Of a stretch of DNA of 64,000 nt, positions 1 through 8,659 are shown piece by piece. The position numbers were made by a program, and so were the translations under genes. How positions within the stretch are numbered: position 1 is the first letter of the stretch; each line of letters opens with the position of its first letter. This stretch comes from JAJDZL01 sp965220665. Its GTDB lineage: Bacteria; Pseudomonadota; Gammaproteobacteria; Arenicellales; JAJDZL01. The notes beneath the pieces are model-generated. The model was not told the DNA's origin, did not search any database, and saw only the letters and a program-made list of their open reading frames with translations. The DNA lies in NCBI GenBank assembly GCA_965220665.1, contig CBDCQQ010000004.1, forward strand, positions 248,001 through 312,000. Reading direction: 5' to 3'.

Positions 1-250
1 CATCGCTCACTCCAATAGTGTTAAACCGCATACCCAGCAACCCGGCTGAATCGACACCTTTTTTGGATTCTGCCGCCAAATCATTGAGGTGCATGTTGCA
101 GGTGTTCCCTTCCCACCAGATACTGGCAATGCCTACTTGAGGTTTATGCATGTCTCTTTCAGTCATGCCAGTGCCGTACAGCATTGCCTGAGAAGCACCT
201 TGTACTTTGGTCTGTGTCAGGCGTGAACTGATTTTGTTGAGATTACCCAT
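1..250 (-). CDS. ilvD: Dihydroxy-acid dehydratase, N-terminal part (gene runs off the left edge)
   Basis: Dihydroxy-acid dehydratase is the Fe-S enzyme that dehydrates 2,3-dihydroxy acids in valine, leucine and isoleucine synthesis in the cytoplasm. Only the first 83 codons lie in the window. The reverse translation begins MGNLNKISSRLTQTK, continues through GIASIWWEGNTCNMHLND and reaches RFNTIGVSD at the edge. This is the characteristic IlvD N-terminus, and it includes a cysteine in CNMH that belongs to the cluster-binding set. The ATG at 250 has a GGAG about nine bases upstream. It lies 29 bases downstream of the DUF4340 gene on the same strand, so read-through from that gene is possible although the functions are unrelated. 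The family is clear; nothing can be said about the missing C-terminus. Confidence 0.93.
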   Translation of the reverse strand, partial: MGNLNKISSRLTQTKVQGASQAMLYGTGMTERDMHKPQVGIASIWWEGNTCNMHLNDLAAESKKGVDSAGLLGMRFNTIGVSD

Positions 251-279
251 GCCAATGTCTCCAATTTACAGAAAATATG

Positions 280-1317
280 TCAGTTTGAGTTTGAGAAACC
301 CTCTGTTGGTTCCACGAGGTCGAAGATCGTCAATTCAGCAGTTTCCCGACGAACATCGGAAACTCGATACTTCCAGCCTAACCAAATTTTGTTCAGAGAT
401 TCCGCCTTTTTAATAACTTCTGGTGTTGAATTTTCCAGGGCTTGAGCGGTGAATAAAACAAAATTTAATAATTCACCGGCACCAAACTCAGCGGATACCA
501 GCAAATTATTGGTTGTTCGTGCAGTGACCGTAATGCTAGATTCCCAGTCGGAAACCCTCTTAACGTCTTCAAAATTCAATTGGCGAAATATCCCACCAAT
601 CTCATTGAGCTGAAATTGATAGCGAATTTTATGACTTTCAGGGATATCTTCCAGCAGAAAGTTTTCACGTTCCTGTGGATCGCGCCTTATCCTGATTGGC
701 TGATTTGTGGGAGATTCGATGGTCACCTGGTCAACTTGTTCGTCTAAATTCAGAATTTCCGTATCAAACCAATTGATTGCCTGAGCAGGAATTATCAACC
801 CGCTTTCGGCCAACCAAGTCTGATCAGCATGCGGTTCTCTGACATGAAATTCAGTCAACAAATCATTACGAACTGACTGCCGTCTCTTCCCGATTAGCAG
901 ACTAGCCAGCATTCGTTTGTCTTGCGCCAGCAAATCGACTTGAATAGAGAGTGAGTTTTCAATCTCAATGCCGGCGAGATCAAGCGCAGCAAACTTATCA
1001 GGATTGCTCGTCTTTGGTTCGATTTTGCGCATCTGGGCCAATCCGATTAGAAAATTTGAAACAGTACTGGGCTGTGCCGGGTAATTTTCAAACCTGCTGA
1101 CTTGCCAGACAGAATCCTGCAACGTTAATGAAACAGAATTTTGAAAGGACTTGATTCGAATCTCTCTTACATCATTAATTTGTTCGATTAGATCGGGAAA
1201 CACCAGACCATAATCAGATACCTTTTCAGTACGTCGCTGGTCATCGAGAGAGAAATACCAGATAGATAGCACACTCAACGCAAAGAGTGCCAAAACGACT
1301 GGAATTCGGAACTTCAA
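280..1317 (-). CDS. DUF4340 domain protein, accessory gene of a GldFG-type ABC system
   Basis: A 345-residue membrane-anchored protein of the DUF4340 type. One N-terminal transmembrane segment (about residues 5-24) is followed by a soluble, probably periplasmic, domain. That domain holds the family pattern of a short strand, a W-x-V strand, then YPA (about 80-82) and a helix ending in a KTSNP turn (about 102-106). The start overlaps the stop of the upstream GldG-like gene by four bases (ATGA), which indicates translational coupling. In many Proteobacteria the order is ATPase, ABC-2 permease, GldG-like protein, DUF4340 protein. The last two are adjacent here, whereas the permease is about 6 kb away at 9320-10063. 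The substrate of these systems is not established. The family is sure; the role in an envelope transporter is inferred from neighbours. Confidence 0.85.
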   Translation of the reverse strand: MKFRIPVVLALFALSVLSIWYFSLDDQRRTEKVSDYGLVFPDLIEQINDVREIRIKSFQNSVSLTLQDSVWQVSRFENYPAQPSTVSNFLIGLAQMRKIEPKTSNPDKFAALDLAGIEIENSLSIQVDLLAQDKRMLASLLIGKRRQSVRNDLLTEFHVREPHADQTWLAESGLIIPAQAINWFDTEILNLDEQVDQVTIESPTNQPIRIRRDPQERENFLLEDIPESHKIRYQFQLNEIGGIFRQLNFEDVKRVSDWESSITVTARTTNNLLVSAEFGAGELLNFVLFTAQALENSTPEVIKKAESLNKIWLGWKYRVSDVRRETAELTIFDLVEPTEGFSNSN

Positions 1318-3245
1318 TGCGAACTTTCAGCGATTCGCAGTGCGAGCCTTCTGTCACGTCGGCGAGCACCGACTGTGCAAATCAAAGCACCCGCAATGGC
1401 TAACAGCAAGGGAACCACAAGCAGGTTCAGCAGCATCAGACGATTTTCTAGTTGCTCGATATCCTTGACTAGATTATGTTGCACCTCACGCAATTGCTGT
1501 CGAATGGACAGATGGGTTTCGCGAAGCTTTTTGACCTCTTGGCGCTGCTCATCGGTAATGATGATCTCTGCTGAAGTCTCGCCATTCTCTTGTACAAAAT
1601 TCGCAAGAAACTCTTCGACGCGCTGCAGTTCTTCCTGCAATTGCTTTTCGTGCTGCAAGTACTTCTGTTCTGCTTCCTGGCGTATTCGTTGCGTCAGTAC
1701 GAATGGACGAAAAGAGCGTCCACGCGTACGTATCCCCAACAATCGGTCATCACCAGACAGATTGTCAAGCGCATTGTTGATCAATTCACCATTCGACGCT
1801 TCTGCAAAGAGCAAGGTCTGACCAAATGACTGCTGGGTGCGTACCCAGAAACGATCATGCAAGAAATCCGTATCCGCAATCACGATGACATTGATCTCAC
1901 CACTCGCAAGATGTTCTGAATTGACTCCATTTGAAATCTCACTTTCTTCAGCTGGTGGACCGTTTTGGAAGGCTGTGGATGCCCTACCGCGAATTCTTGC
2001 TGCAATTGGCCACCGCTGGTTACCCTCTTCGTAGCCATCTAGCAACTCACGAATGGATGAAACGCTGTTGAAGAATCCAACATCATAGAGTTTGGCAGAC
2101 TCAGAGGTACGGATCAGTGGAGTGATCTTTGTTGCCAAACCGCCGTTAATTTCGAGTACGCCTGCTGTTGCGAAAATCAGATTACCCAGTTTCGCGGTAA
2201 CGACATCAAGCGGATTCAACTGCTCAGGTTGAATATTCATCCAGACTGGGTAATTAATGGTCCTACCAGAAGATCCGTCACCTTCCAGCACTCGAGCGGA
2301 AATCGGTAAATCTCCAACAATTTTACCTGGCTGCATGGTCACTCCCCAGTGCTCAGTCAATTGATTGAGGTCTGAGCTTGTATCTAGTTCCTGCAGTTGT
2401 GTCGAACCCAGAATAGCCGACAGAATTTCCGAAAACGGGTCAACCGCTAATAACAGACTATTACCCTGCAGGACGAATTGATCTATTTCATACAGCAACT
2501 TATTTGAGAATGTTCTTGGGTGAAGAAGAAACAACATTTCAATGTCATCGGGCAATGACTCAATGGATGGCGATAGCATTTCGACTTCATAAATTTCGTT
2601 CATCTGCAGAAAAAATGTCCAGGGTGCCTGCTGGGGTGTTGAGCCAATCGGAAAACCCCCAGTGCCCTGAATTGGCAGTGAACTGATTAAGCCAATCTTT
2701 TTTCGCTCCCGACCATCTAGCTGAACAATCAGTCGGATGAGGTCATATTCGAGTAGTTCCTCGCGCTCCAGCAAAATTTGAGGGATGACCTGGGTACCAT
2801 CAGTACTGTTAGTAGCTACCAATCCAAAATAAAGTGTATTGCCACTTTGCAGGGGTATGCCCTGTAATCCATGACCAACAGCAGCGTCTTCTGATTCAGA
2901 AAAAGGACGGGGGTCCACAATTCGAAATGAAATATAGCCGTTGGAAAGCCGCTCGAATTCACGCAATAGGTCTTCGACTCGACCTGCAAATGTACTGATT
3001 CCTGGAATTTGAAGAAGTTCTGATCGCGTTATGAACAGACTCATTGAAATTGGTTCAGTCAGCGACTGTAACGTAGAAACTGTTTGCTCGGAAAGGGTGT
3101 AGAGTTTGTTTTCGGTTAAATCCAGACGAAAACGCACCAATAACTCTCCGCTTGACAGATTAACTGCTAAGAATATCAGGACCGCAAGTATGACGGAAGC
3201 AGTGGTCGAAAGATTGGATTTCAAGTTTCGAATAAACATTAACAA
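1314..3245 (-). CDS. GldG-like subunit of an ABC-type system (GldG family)
   Basis: A 643-residue protein resembling GldG, the substrate-binding-like partner of GldF-type ABC permeases. It has an N-terminal transmembrane helix (about 15-32) followed by the hallmark DLTENKLYTLSEQT (about 42-55). A long extracytoplasmic region follows, then a charged, probably coiled-coil segment (about 530-600) and a second transmembrane helix near 606-628 ending in an RRRDRR tail. That topology puts the large domain on the periplasmic side. The downstream DUF4340 gene overlaps by four bases. Upstream there is a 325-bp gap rather than the expected permease gene. The matching permease is at 9320-10063 on the same strand, so the original operon looks interrupted. 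Family assignment is firm; the substrate is unknown. Confidence 0.85.
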   Translation of the reverse strand: MLMFIRNLKSNLSTTASVILAVLIFLAVNLSSGELLVRFRLDLTENKLYTLSEQTVSTLQSLTEPISMSLFITRSELLQIPGISTFAGRVEDLLREFERLSNGYISFRIVDPRPFSESEDAAVGHGLQGIPLQSGNTLYFGLVATNSTDGTQVIPQILLEREELLEYDLIRLIVQLDGRERKKIGLISSLPIQGTGGFPIGSTPQQAPWTFFLQMNEIYEVEMLSPSIESLPDDIEMLFLLHPRTFSNKLLYEIDQFVLQGNSLLLAVDPFSEILSAILGSTQLQELDTSSDLNQLTEHWGVTMQPGKIVGDLPISARVLEGDGSSGRTINYPVWMNIQPEQLNPLDVVTAKLGNLIFATAGVLEINGGLATKITPLIRTSESAKLYDVGFFNSVSSIRELLDGYEEGNQRWPIAARIRGRASTAFQNGPPAEESEISNGVNSEHLASGEINVIVIADTDFLHDRFWVRTQQSFGQTLLFAEASNGELINNALDNLSGDDRLLGIRTRGRSFRPFVLTQRIRQEAEQKYLQHEKQLQEELQRVEEFLANFVQENGETSAEIIITDEQRQEVKKLRETHLSIRQQLREVQHNLVKDIEQLENRLMLLNLLVVPLLLAIAGALICTVGARRRDRRLALRIAESSH

Positions 3246-3570
3246 GCGGAATGAAGAATGTTTTTCAAAGAATTAACTGCAAAATTTCGAGTCAACGATA
3301 CGATTCATGACTGAACACCTGATTCGCTTCCGATTCATCCGAGTGAATTGTATTGGCTGCAAATTCAATTTGCTAAGTTGAGTAAGACTTGGTTGGTAAC
3401 GAAGAAATCGAGCAAATTGTTGAGGATCTTCACTAACTGTCTATGGCGGTGCTTTATTTTGTGTGAACAAGCATAAAACAGTTCGCTGCAACTTTGATAC
3501 GAGTGAAAATCAATCTCGAAACGACTGGAATCTGGATCTGGGTTTGGCGGCTTGGAATGTGACTCACGCT
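3246..3570. other. Intergenic gap, no gene seen
   Basis: A gap of 325 bases between the GldG-like gene and the NCS2 permease gene, both on the minus strand. I see no coding frame with recognisable content, no RNA fold and no clear rho-independent terminator for the permease gene. A promoter for the GldG-like gene is expected here, because its usual upstream partner is absent, but I cannot point to a convincing -35/-10 pair. Confidence 0.5.
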
Positions 3571-5298
3571 TTAGGGTTCAACACGAACGGTCACAAAATC
3601 CACACCGCTATATTTTTGGTGACGCACCGATGCGGACAAATGTTGCAGTACCCGTAGCGATAAATTCTCTTCAATCGGAAATTGCTCGGCTTGTTCTGCC
3701 AACAGTGCAACTCTATCTTCAAGGTTCTCACCTTCACCCGATGTGGTGATAAACTCAAGAACCACACCTTTGCCATCTTTTTTGGCAAGCAATATCAGCT
3801 TTTGTTCACCGCTCTCTTTAACTGACTCCTGCTCGATCAGTGTCAGCAAAGCTTCCTCACAAACGGCACTCAGACGGTCTCCCATCGCTTCGTTCCAACC
3901 TCCCGAAGAGGCGAAATTTTGTACAAACTCGCTGACTATTGGTAGGGAGGACAGTTCAACAACAGTTTCCAGACGCCTAGAATGAGTTCCCCCGACTTTC
4001 ATCAACAAGGTCATGAGAATGGCGACGCATGCGCCAACTATCATACCATTGTTGAAAGCACCACCGGCGAATTTCGAAATAAACTCCGGGTAAACAATCC
4101 CACATTGAATAGCTACACCAAACAGGAATGAAACTCCCACTATCAGACCTTTGCGATGATCGATTCCATCATGAACAATCATTTGTACACCGATTATGAA
4201 AAGCATCCCGATCATGACAAAAAGAAATGCGGCAAATACCGGTCCCGGAATCGCTAACATAACGGCCAGTGCTTTAGGCAAGAAAGCTAGAGACAGGAAA
4301 ATAGCGCCTGCTACGATCCCGACGTGACGACTAGCAACTCCGGTGAGCTGTGCCAGGGAGGCTCCTGTGGAAAGGGATGAAGTCGGCACCGTTCCGGCTA
4401 ATCCTGAGAGTACATTACCAAGGCCGTCGGCGGCAATTGCTCCTTGCACCTCCCGAAACTCTATAGCCCGCGATTGACGCCAGGATACCCGTTGGATCGC
4501 AATGGCATTGCTGATTGCCCTAATGGAGCCGGCTATCGCGGCAAACACAAAACCAGGAAGAAGTGACCAAAATATATGTTCGAACCGAAGGTCTAATCCG
4601 GGAATTTGGAGCGCAGGCAATCCGACCCACGAAGCCTCAGCAACACGCGTCGTATCGTAAAGACCAAACAAAGCTGCGACTAGCGTACCCGCCACTACAC
4701 CGATGATGGGTGCCCATAACCGAATTGCTCCTGTTGCCTTTAGTGTGAATCCGCATATGATGAGTACAGTCACCAGTGCGCTCAGCGGGCCTCCAATCTG
4801 TGCACCTGCCTGTGGAACATCCTCTAACATCTCGACGATGGGAGACAAAATTGTAACAGGCAGCAACATAAGAACAATTCCCGAGACAACCGGTGTGAAA
4901 ATTTGCCGGAACAGTGAAAGCCTGTTGGAAACTACAATTTGCACTATTGCAGAGACGACCACTAGTGTAGCGAGAGTTGCAGGTCCACCAATTCGTAGCG
5001 CCTCAATACTGAATGCAATATATACAGCTGCACTGCACATCATTAGTATGTGGCCCATTCCAAACCGCCAGAAGCGAAATGCCTGAAGAATGGTAATTCC
5101 GCCTCCGATTGCAACAGCGGCGAATACGGCCCACGAGAGATAAGCTTCGCTCTGACCCCCGGCACGCATAGTAACAGTGGTGACCAGGATCGTGCCCGAT
5201 ATACTCAGAGCTGTAAGTTGCAGTCCGAGGAGAAAGGATACTGTCAGAGGCGATTTTTCATTCGCCTGGTAACGCAGAACCGAATTGTCCGAACTCAT
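3571..5298 (-). CDS. NCS2-family nucleobase permease with C-terminal HATPase-like domain
   Basis: An inner-membrane transporter of the NCS2 (uracil/xanthine permease) family. Residues about 20-435 (numbered from an upstream GTG at 5313) form a dozen or so hydrophobic helices, with a family-like stretch around GLGNVLSGLAGTVPTSS. A soluble tail of about 140 residues follows, which ordinary members lack. The tail has the layout of an RsbW-type histidine-kinase-like ATPase: a helix pair ending RLSAVCEEALLTLIE, where the usual N-box Asn is replaced by Thr, then a strand and loop VVLEFITTSGEGE, and a final helix-strand LSLRVLQHL...VDFVTVRV. Key ATP-binding residues look degenerate. I chose the ATG at 5298; the GTG at 5313 is an alternative, and neither has an ideal ribosome site. 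The substrate could be xanthine, urate or uracil, and an allantoin pathway is encoded at 20.8-23.2 kb. The permease call is firm; the tail is inferred from pattern. Confidence 0.82.
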   Translation of the reverse strand: MSSDNSVLRYQANEKSPLTVSFLLGLQLTALSISGTILVTTVTMRAGGQSEAYLSWAVFAAVAIGGGITILQAFRFWRFGMGHILMMCSAAVYIAFSIEALRIGGPATLATLVVVSAIVQIVVSNRLSLFRQIFTPVVSGIVLMLLPVTILSPIVEMLEDVPQAGAQIGGPLSALVTVLIICGFTLKATGAIRLWAPIIGVVAGTLVAALFGLYDTTRVAEASWVGLPALQIPGLDLRFEHIFWSLLPGFVFAAIAGSIRAISNAIAIQRVSWRQSRAIEFREVQGAIAADGLGNVLSGLAGTVPTSSLSTGASLAQLTGVASRHVGIVAGAIFLSLAFLPKALAVMLAIPGPVFAAFLFVMIGMLFIIGVQMIVHDGIDHRKGLIVGVSFLFGVAIQCGIVYPEFISKFAGGAFNNGMIVGACVAILMTLLMKVGGTHSRRLETVVELSSLPIVSEFVQNFASSGGWNEAMGDRLSAVCEEALLTLIEQESVKESGEQKLILLAKKDGKGVVLEFITTSGEGENLEDRVALLAEQAEQFPIEENLSLRVLQHLSASVRHQKYSGVDFVTVRVEP

Positions 5299-5313
5299 GG
5301 TCCTTTCACTCAC

Positions 5314-5646
5314 CTTCGAATGCAGCTTGACTTAGAAGACAAAATAGGAATGATGAAACTGCCAATTTTTCTGCCGGTACTTTTTACTGACAAAATGGGA
5401 TGGCTGCCTGTTGTAACTTTTACCACTTCTCTAATTTTGCGAGCATATCGTTTTAGAAAATTACTTGCAATCTCAAGCCTGATGAACTGAAAGTAACGCA
5501 CAATACCTGCTGGATTTTCATGGTGTCGTAGCTTGACGACAACTCATCTTCTAAATGAACATCATGGACTGAGCATGGTGCAGCTAAATCCCAAGTAGAA
5601 CTATCAGCCTTCATCGTGCCTTCTCGTTCTTTTATCAAGTGAGTAA
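5314..5646. other. Intergenic gap, no gene or purine riboswitch seen
   Basis: This 333-base stretch lies between the phosphopantetheinyl transferase stop and the permease start, both on the minus strand. It contains only short frames without recognisable content. I looked for a purine-type aptamer (conserved TATA...TA three-way junction) ahead of the permease and did not find one. Confidence 0.45.
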
Positions 5647-6351
5647 TTAATTTTGTTCATACGCTAGGGCAGCAGCAAATTTGTCATTTTCCAGATTTTC
5701 AAGTTTCCAACTAGTGTTTGGCAAGTGAGGAAAGCGAAAGTAATCCGTTTTCTCGTCACGCCGTATGGATCTCGGAATCTCGAATTGGACCGGGTCCAAA
5801 GTAAATCCTGTGCCAAGAGCTTTTATTAATGACTCTTTGAGCGTCCAGAGTTTAAAAAAGAGGTGTCGTTTATCGGATTCTCCCAATAATTCAAATTCAG
5901 CCTGCTCATTAGGTCCGTAAACAGTCTCAATCAGCGAGTCGATGTCAACGCGGGTAGTGCGTTCCTCCACATCTACGCCTAGCATTCCCTGTGGCCCAAT
6001 GGCAATCAATCCGTGTTTACCGCTATGGCTCACGTTGAAACTGACTGGTGCCACCTTCCCATCCACCAGTCCGAACGGCTTACCGTGCTCTAGGGTGCCA
6101 AAAGAAAGACTTTTGTTTTCGAAGCCGAGTCTGGAGCAGAGAATGTAACGTAGTGTGGCTCGACACAGTACAAATTCTCGTTTGGGTCGATCATAACAGT
6201 ACCGGGCACATCGAGCCAGGTCTTGTTCATCGAGCCAGGAAATGGCGTTTTTTTCGCGTTTCTCATTAGGTGACAGATCTACATGCACAACAAATATATC
6301 ACCCACTTTATGGAACGTATGGAAGCCGGATGCAATGAGATTGGCAGGCAT
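5647..6351 (-). CDS. 4'-phosphopantetheinyl transferase superfamily protein (Sfp type)
   Basis: A 234-residue enzyme of the Sfp/Gsp/AcpT superfamily. Such enzymes move the phosphopantetheine arm of coenzyme A onto a serine of carrier proteins. The motifs are complete: FNVSHSGKHG (about 105-114), the metal-binding GVDVEE (125-130) and WTLKESLIKALG (169-180) with the glutamate and lysine in their expected places. The length fits the two-lobe Sfp form rather than the short AcpS form. No polyketide, peptide-synthetase or fatty-acid gene lies nearby, so its carrier protein is unknown. It could also serve the primary acyl carrier protein. The NCS2 permease gene follows 348 bases downstream on the same strand, and an insertion sequence lies upstream. 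The family is sure; the partner is unknown. Confidence 0.88.
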   Translation of the reverse strand: MPANLIASGFHTFHKVGDIFVVHVDLSPNEKREKNAISWLDEQDLARCARYCYDRPKREFVLCRATLRYILCSRLGFENKSLSFGTLEHGKPFGLVDGKVAPVSFNVSHSGKHGLIAIGPQGMLGVDVEERTTRVDIDSLIETVYGPNEQAEFELLGESDKRHLFFKLWTLKESLIKALGTGFTLDPVQFEIPRSIRRDEKTDYFRFPHLPNTSWKLENLENDKFAAALAYEQN

Positions 6352-6614
6352 GATGCAGATTTTTCAGAGCACTGTGGGCGTGTCAAACTGAAAAACCAGG
6401 ACGAACCCGAAAAGGTCAATCCCAGCGAATGGATTTTATTTCTACAACTGTTAAAAGCGGCGGTTGTCAGGCAAACTGCTACACGATCTTCAACTGAAGC
6501 TATAGTCAGTTATCTCCCATAAGTTAAGTGTTGAAAAATAATATTTTAACTCCAATCCATTGGTTCTATTGAATTGAAATACACACCGAGGGTTTTGCGT
6601 TAGCAACAATTTTA
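6352..6614. other. Gap between the PPTase gene and the IS1182-like element
   Basis: About 260 bases of host-like composition separate the phosphopantetheinyl transferase start from the left end of the GC-rich insertion sequence. The stretch becomes A/T-rich near 6530-6600. No gene, clear promoter or repeat is evident. Confidence 0.4.
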
Positions 6615-8498
6615 GGGTCAGAAAATTCTGTCACGGAGAAAAATTCGGTCAATTTCGCGAAACAAAATCCCGCCCGCCGCTGATTTCCGAGTCATCAAGG
6701 CGCCCAGTGCCGCGAAAACCGCCATTGCCGGCGACGCGGGCGAATTGCAGCCGCGCCGAATCTGCCGCACCCGCAGCATCGTGTTCGGTTTGGATTTTCC
6801 GAGCCCCGGGAACCGGGGCGCCAGTCAGGCCGCCAGCGAGGACGCCCAGCTGCGCATCTTTTCCGGCTGTCCGGCCTTGACCGCCACACACGCCCGCGCC
6901 AGCATCACCGCATAGCCAACGGTGAACTTCAGCGTCAGGCGCGCTTTGCCGCGCAGGAAATGATCGTGCGCCAGATGCGCCTGATCGACTCTTGAATAAA
7001 TCCGCTCCATCGCCGACCTCTGATCGTAATGCCGCCGCCACTTGTATGAATTCGGCGGCAAAGGGCCGTAATTGCGAAGATGATCCGGGTCCATCTTCAC
7101 CCGCACCACCCGGCTCTTCGACCCCGGTTTCACCTGACCCATGCGGTAACAGGCCGCCTGGCCTTTACAGGTGAAATCATAACTGGCCGCCGGACAGGCC
7201 CACTTGAGCGTACCGCGCTTCTGCTCCCGTCCCTGATAGTGCATCCGTCGAAGTTCCCGGCTCTGAGGACACTGACAGTACAGACTGCCGTTCTCCGTGC
7301 GAAGAATCGTATCCACCTTCGACTCATCCAGCGGCCGGGTCGGCACCTTCAGCTGCTGCGGATGCAGATTGACGTCCTGCCACATCCGGCGGGTGTCAAT
7401 CACCGGCAGGATATCGTTCTTAAACAGGCGCTTTCTGATCTGGTTGCTGTCAAGCCCCCGGTCGGCCACGAAACTCCTGCACCGGTCAAAGAACCACAGC
7501 TTCTCATGCTCTTCAATCAACCCCTCACAGTGACGGTATTCGGACTCGCGGGCCGTTTCCAGCCGAAACCGAATCGGCAGCTCGTAAGTCACGTCCCCGT
7601 GCGTGTGCAGCGTGTAACCAAACCATTTCTTGGTTTTCCTGACTTCCCGGCCGTTCTGATCAGTCCCGTACTGCTCATGCACGCCCCAGCTGGCATCCGG
7701 ATCCGAGGTGGGATGCCGGCCGGTGGTTTTGTCGATTGCCTTATGCTTGAGCGGCCGGCCGGTCGAATGCGATTCGACGGCTTTGCCGTCGTAGCCGACA
7801 CTTTTTCCAAAGTCCGGCAGCAGTGCCGCGATCTCATCGACCTGCGCCTCAAACACCCGCATCAGCGCACCGGTACCGCGTTCAATCTCGGTCAGCAGTC
7901 GGATGAACCGGCAAAAGGCCGAATCACTCGGCACCGCATAACCGCCAAAGGCCGGGTCGGTGTGAAACCCACGCCGCATCGGAAAGCCCAGCACATGCAT
8001 CAGCGCGGGGTTGCGTTTCAGCTCCCGGACGAATCCGGACACGCTGCGGTGCTGCAGAATGTCGATCGCGAACACGGCATTGAGCATCGCTTCGATGGGC
8101 CAGTCCCGCCGGCCTCTGCCTTTGCGGCGGATGAGAATCTCATTGATGAGCTCTGAGAAGTCGAGCTGTTCGAGCAGTGCGGTCAGGTTTTTCAGCTCAC
8201 AATTGTCTGCAGAGTCAGACGCGAAAAGGTCATAATTGATGAGTGCCATGCGTGAATCTCCCGTGGGTTGGTTTTTGTTTCTTTTATGGAGTCAATTATA
8301 CACGATTGGGATTCGCTCATGGCATTATTTGTCAATTAAAACAAATCATTAGATGATTTTCGTTGGATTCGGCCAGGTGCCCGCAGAGGGCTCAGCGGCG
8401 CGCTGAACGGTTGGGGTGGAAATTCGGGATTTTGCCCTGACAGGCCGCAAATGGCGCCTGATTGGCGGTTTTTGTGGGGTAAACGAAAATTCAGACCC
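6615..8498 (-). mobile_element. IS1182-like insertion sequence (candidate ends)
   Basis: A GC-rich block of about 1.9 kb with one transposase gene on the minus strand. Imperfect inverted ends are visible. The left end reads GGGTCAGAAAATTCTGT from 6615. The right end, read on the opposite strand from 8498, is GGGTCTGAATTTTCGTTT. These match at roughly two thirds of positions, starting with a shared GGGTC. The four bases flanking each end do not form a direct repeat, so the exact ends are provisional. The composition contrasts sharply with the flanking host genes, which suggests recent arrival from a GC-richer source. Confidence 0.55.
6825..8249 (-). CDS. DDE transposase, IS1182-like (IS4/IS5 superfamily)
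   Basis: A 474-residue transposase with a DUF772-type N-terminal region (about 20-120) and a DDE catalytic domain. The acidic triad is visible: Asp154 in VGYDGKAVES, Asp263 in FVADRGLDSN and Glu415 in QRSAMERIYSR. Between the second and third residues lies a cysteine-containing insertion (YCQCPQ... ACPAASYDFTCKG), as is common in IS1182-type enzymes. The frame is intact and full length, so the element may be active. A long open frame on the opposite strand (7080-8156) is only the GC-rich mirror of this gene. The gene sits inside the region that separates the ABC-2 permease from its GldG-like partner. Confidence 0.88.
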   Translation of the reverse strand: MALINYDLFASDSADNCELKNLTALLEQLDFSELINEILIRRKGRGRRDWPIEAMLNAVFAIDILQHRSVSGFVRELKRNPALMHVLGFPMRRGFHTDPAFGGYAVPSDSAFCRFIRLLTEIERGTGALMRVFEAQVDEIAALLPDFGKSVGYDGKAVESHSTGRPLKHKAIDKTTGRHPTSDPDASWGVHEQYGTDQNGREVRKTKKWFGYTLHTHGDVTYELPIRFRLETARESEYRHCEGLIEEHEKLWFFDRCRSFVADRGLDSNQIRKRLFKNDILPVIDTRRMWQDVNLHPQQLKVPTRPLDESKVDTILRTENGSLYCQCPQSRELRRMHYQGREQKRGTLKWACPAASYDFTCKGQAACYRMGQVKPGSKSRVVRVKMDPDHLRNYGPLPPNSYKWRRHYDQRSAMERIYSRVDQAHLAHDHFLRGKARLTLKFTVGYAVMLARACVAVKAGQPEKMRSWASSLAA

Positions 8499-8659
8499 GC
8501 TGAATCGCGCGTCTATTCAAGGGGTTACCGATCTAAAAATTCCCTCCACACCCTAATCCGCAATCAGGAGTTGTGACAAAAAGGAAAGCCCTGTAAATTT
8601 AAAGAGTTATCAAAAACTCCAGTTTCACCCATCGGGTGACAACTGAAAATCTCTGTAAA

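Noticed and set aside
5314..5646. A possible purine riboswitch ahead of the NCS2 permease
   Set aside because: The conserved loop-loop and three-way-junction core is not visible.
6649..7041. A 130-codon minus-strand frame overlapping the transposase 3' end
   Set aside because: A Gly/Ala/Arg-rich shadow frame of GC-rich sequence with no ribosome site or motif.
7080..8156. A 358-codon open frame on the plus strand inside the IS1182-like element
   Set aside because: It is the mirror of the transposase gene in GC-rich DNA; its composition is Pro/Arg/His-rich and without motifs, and the transposase on the other strand has a full DDE set.
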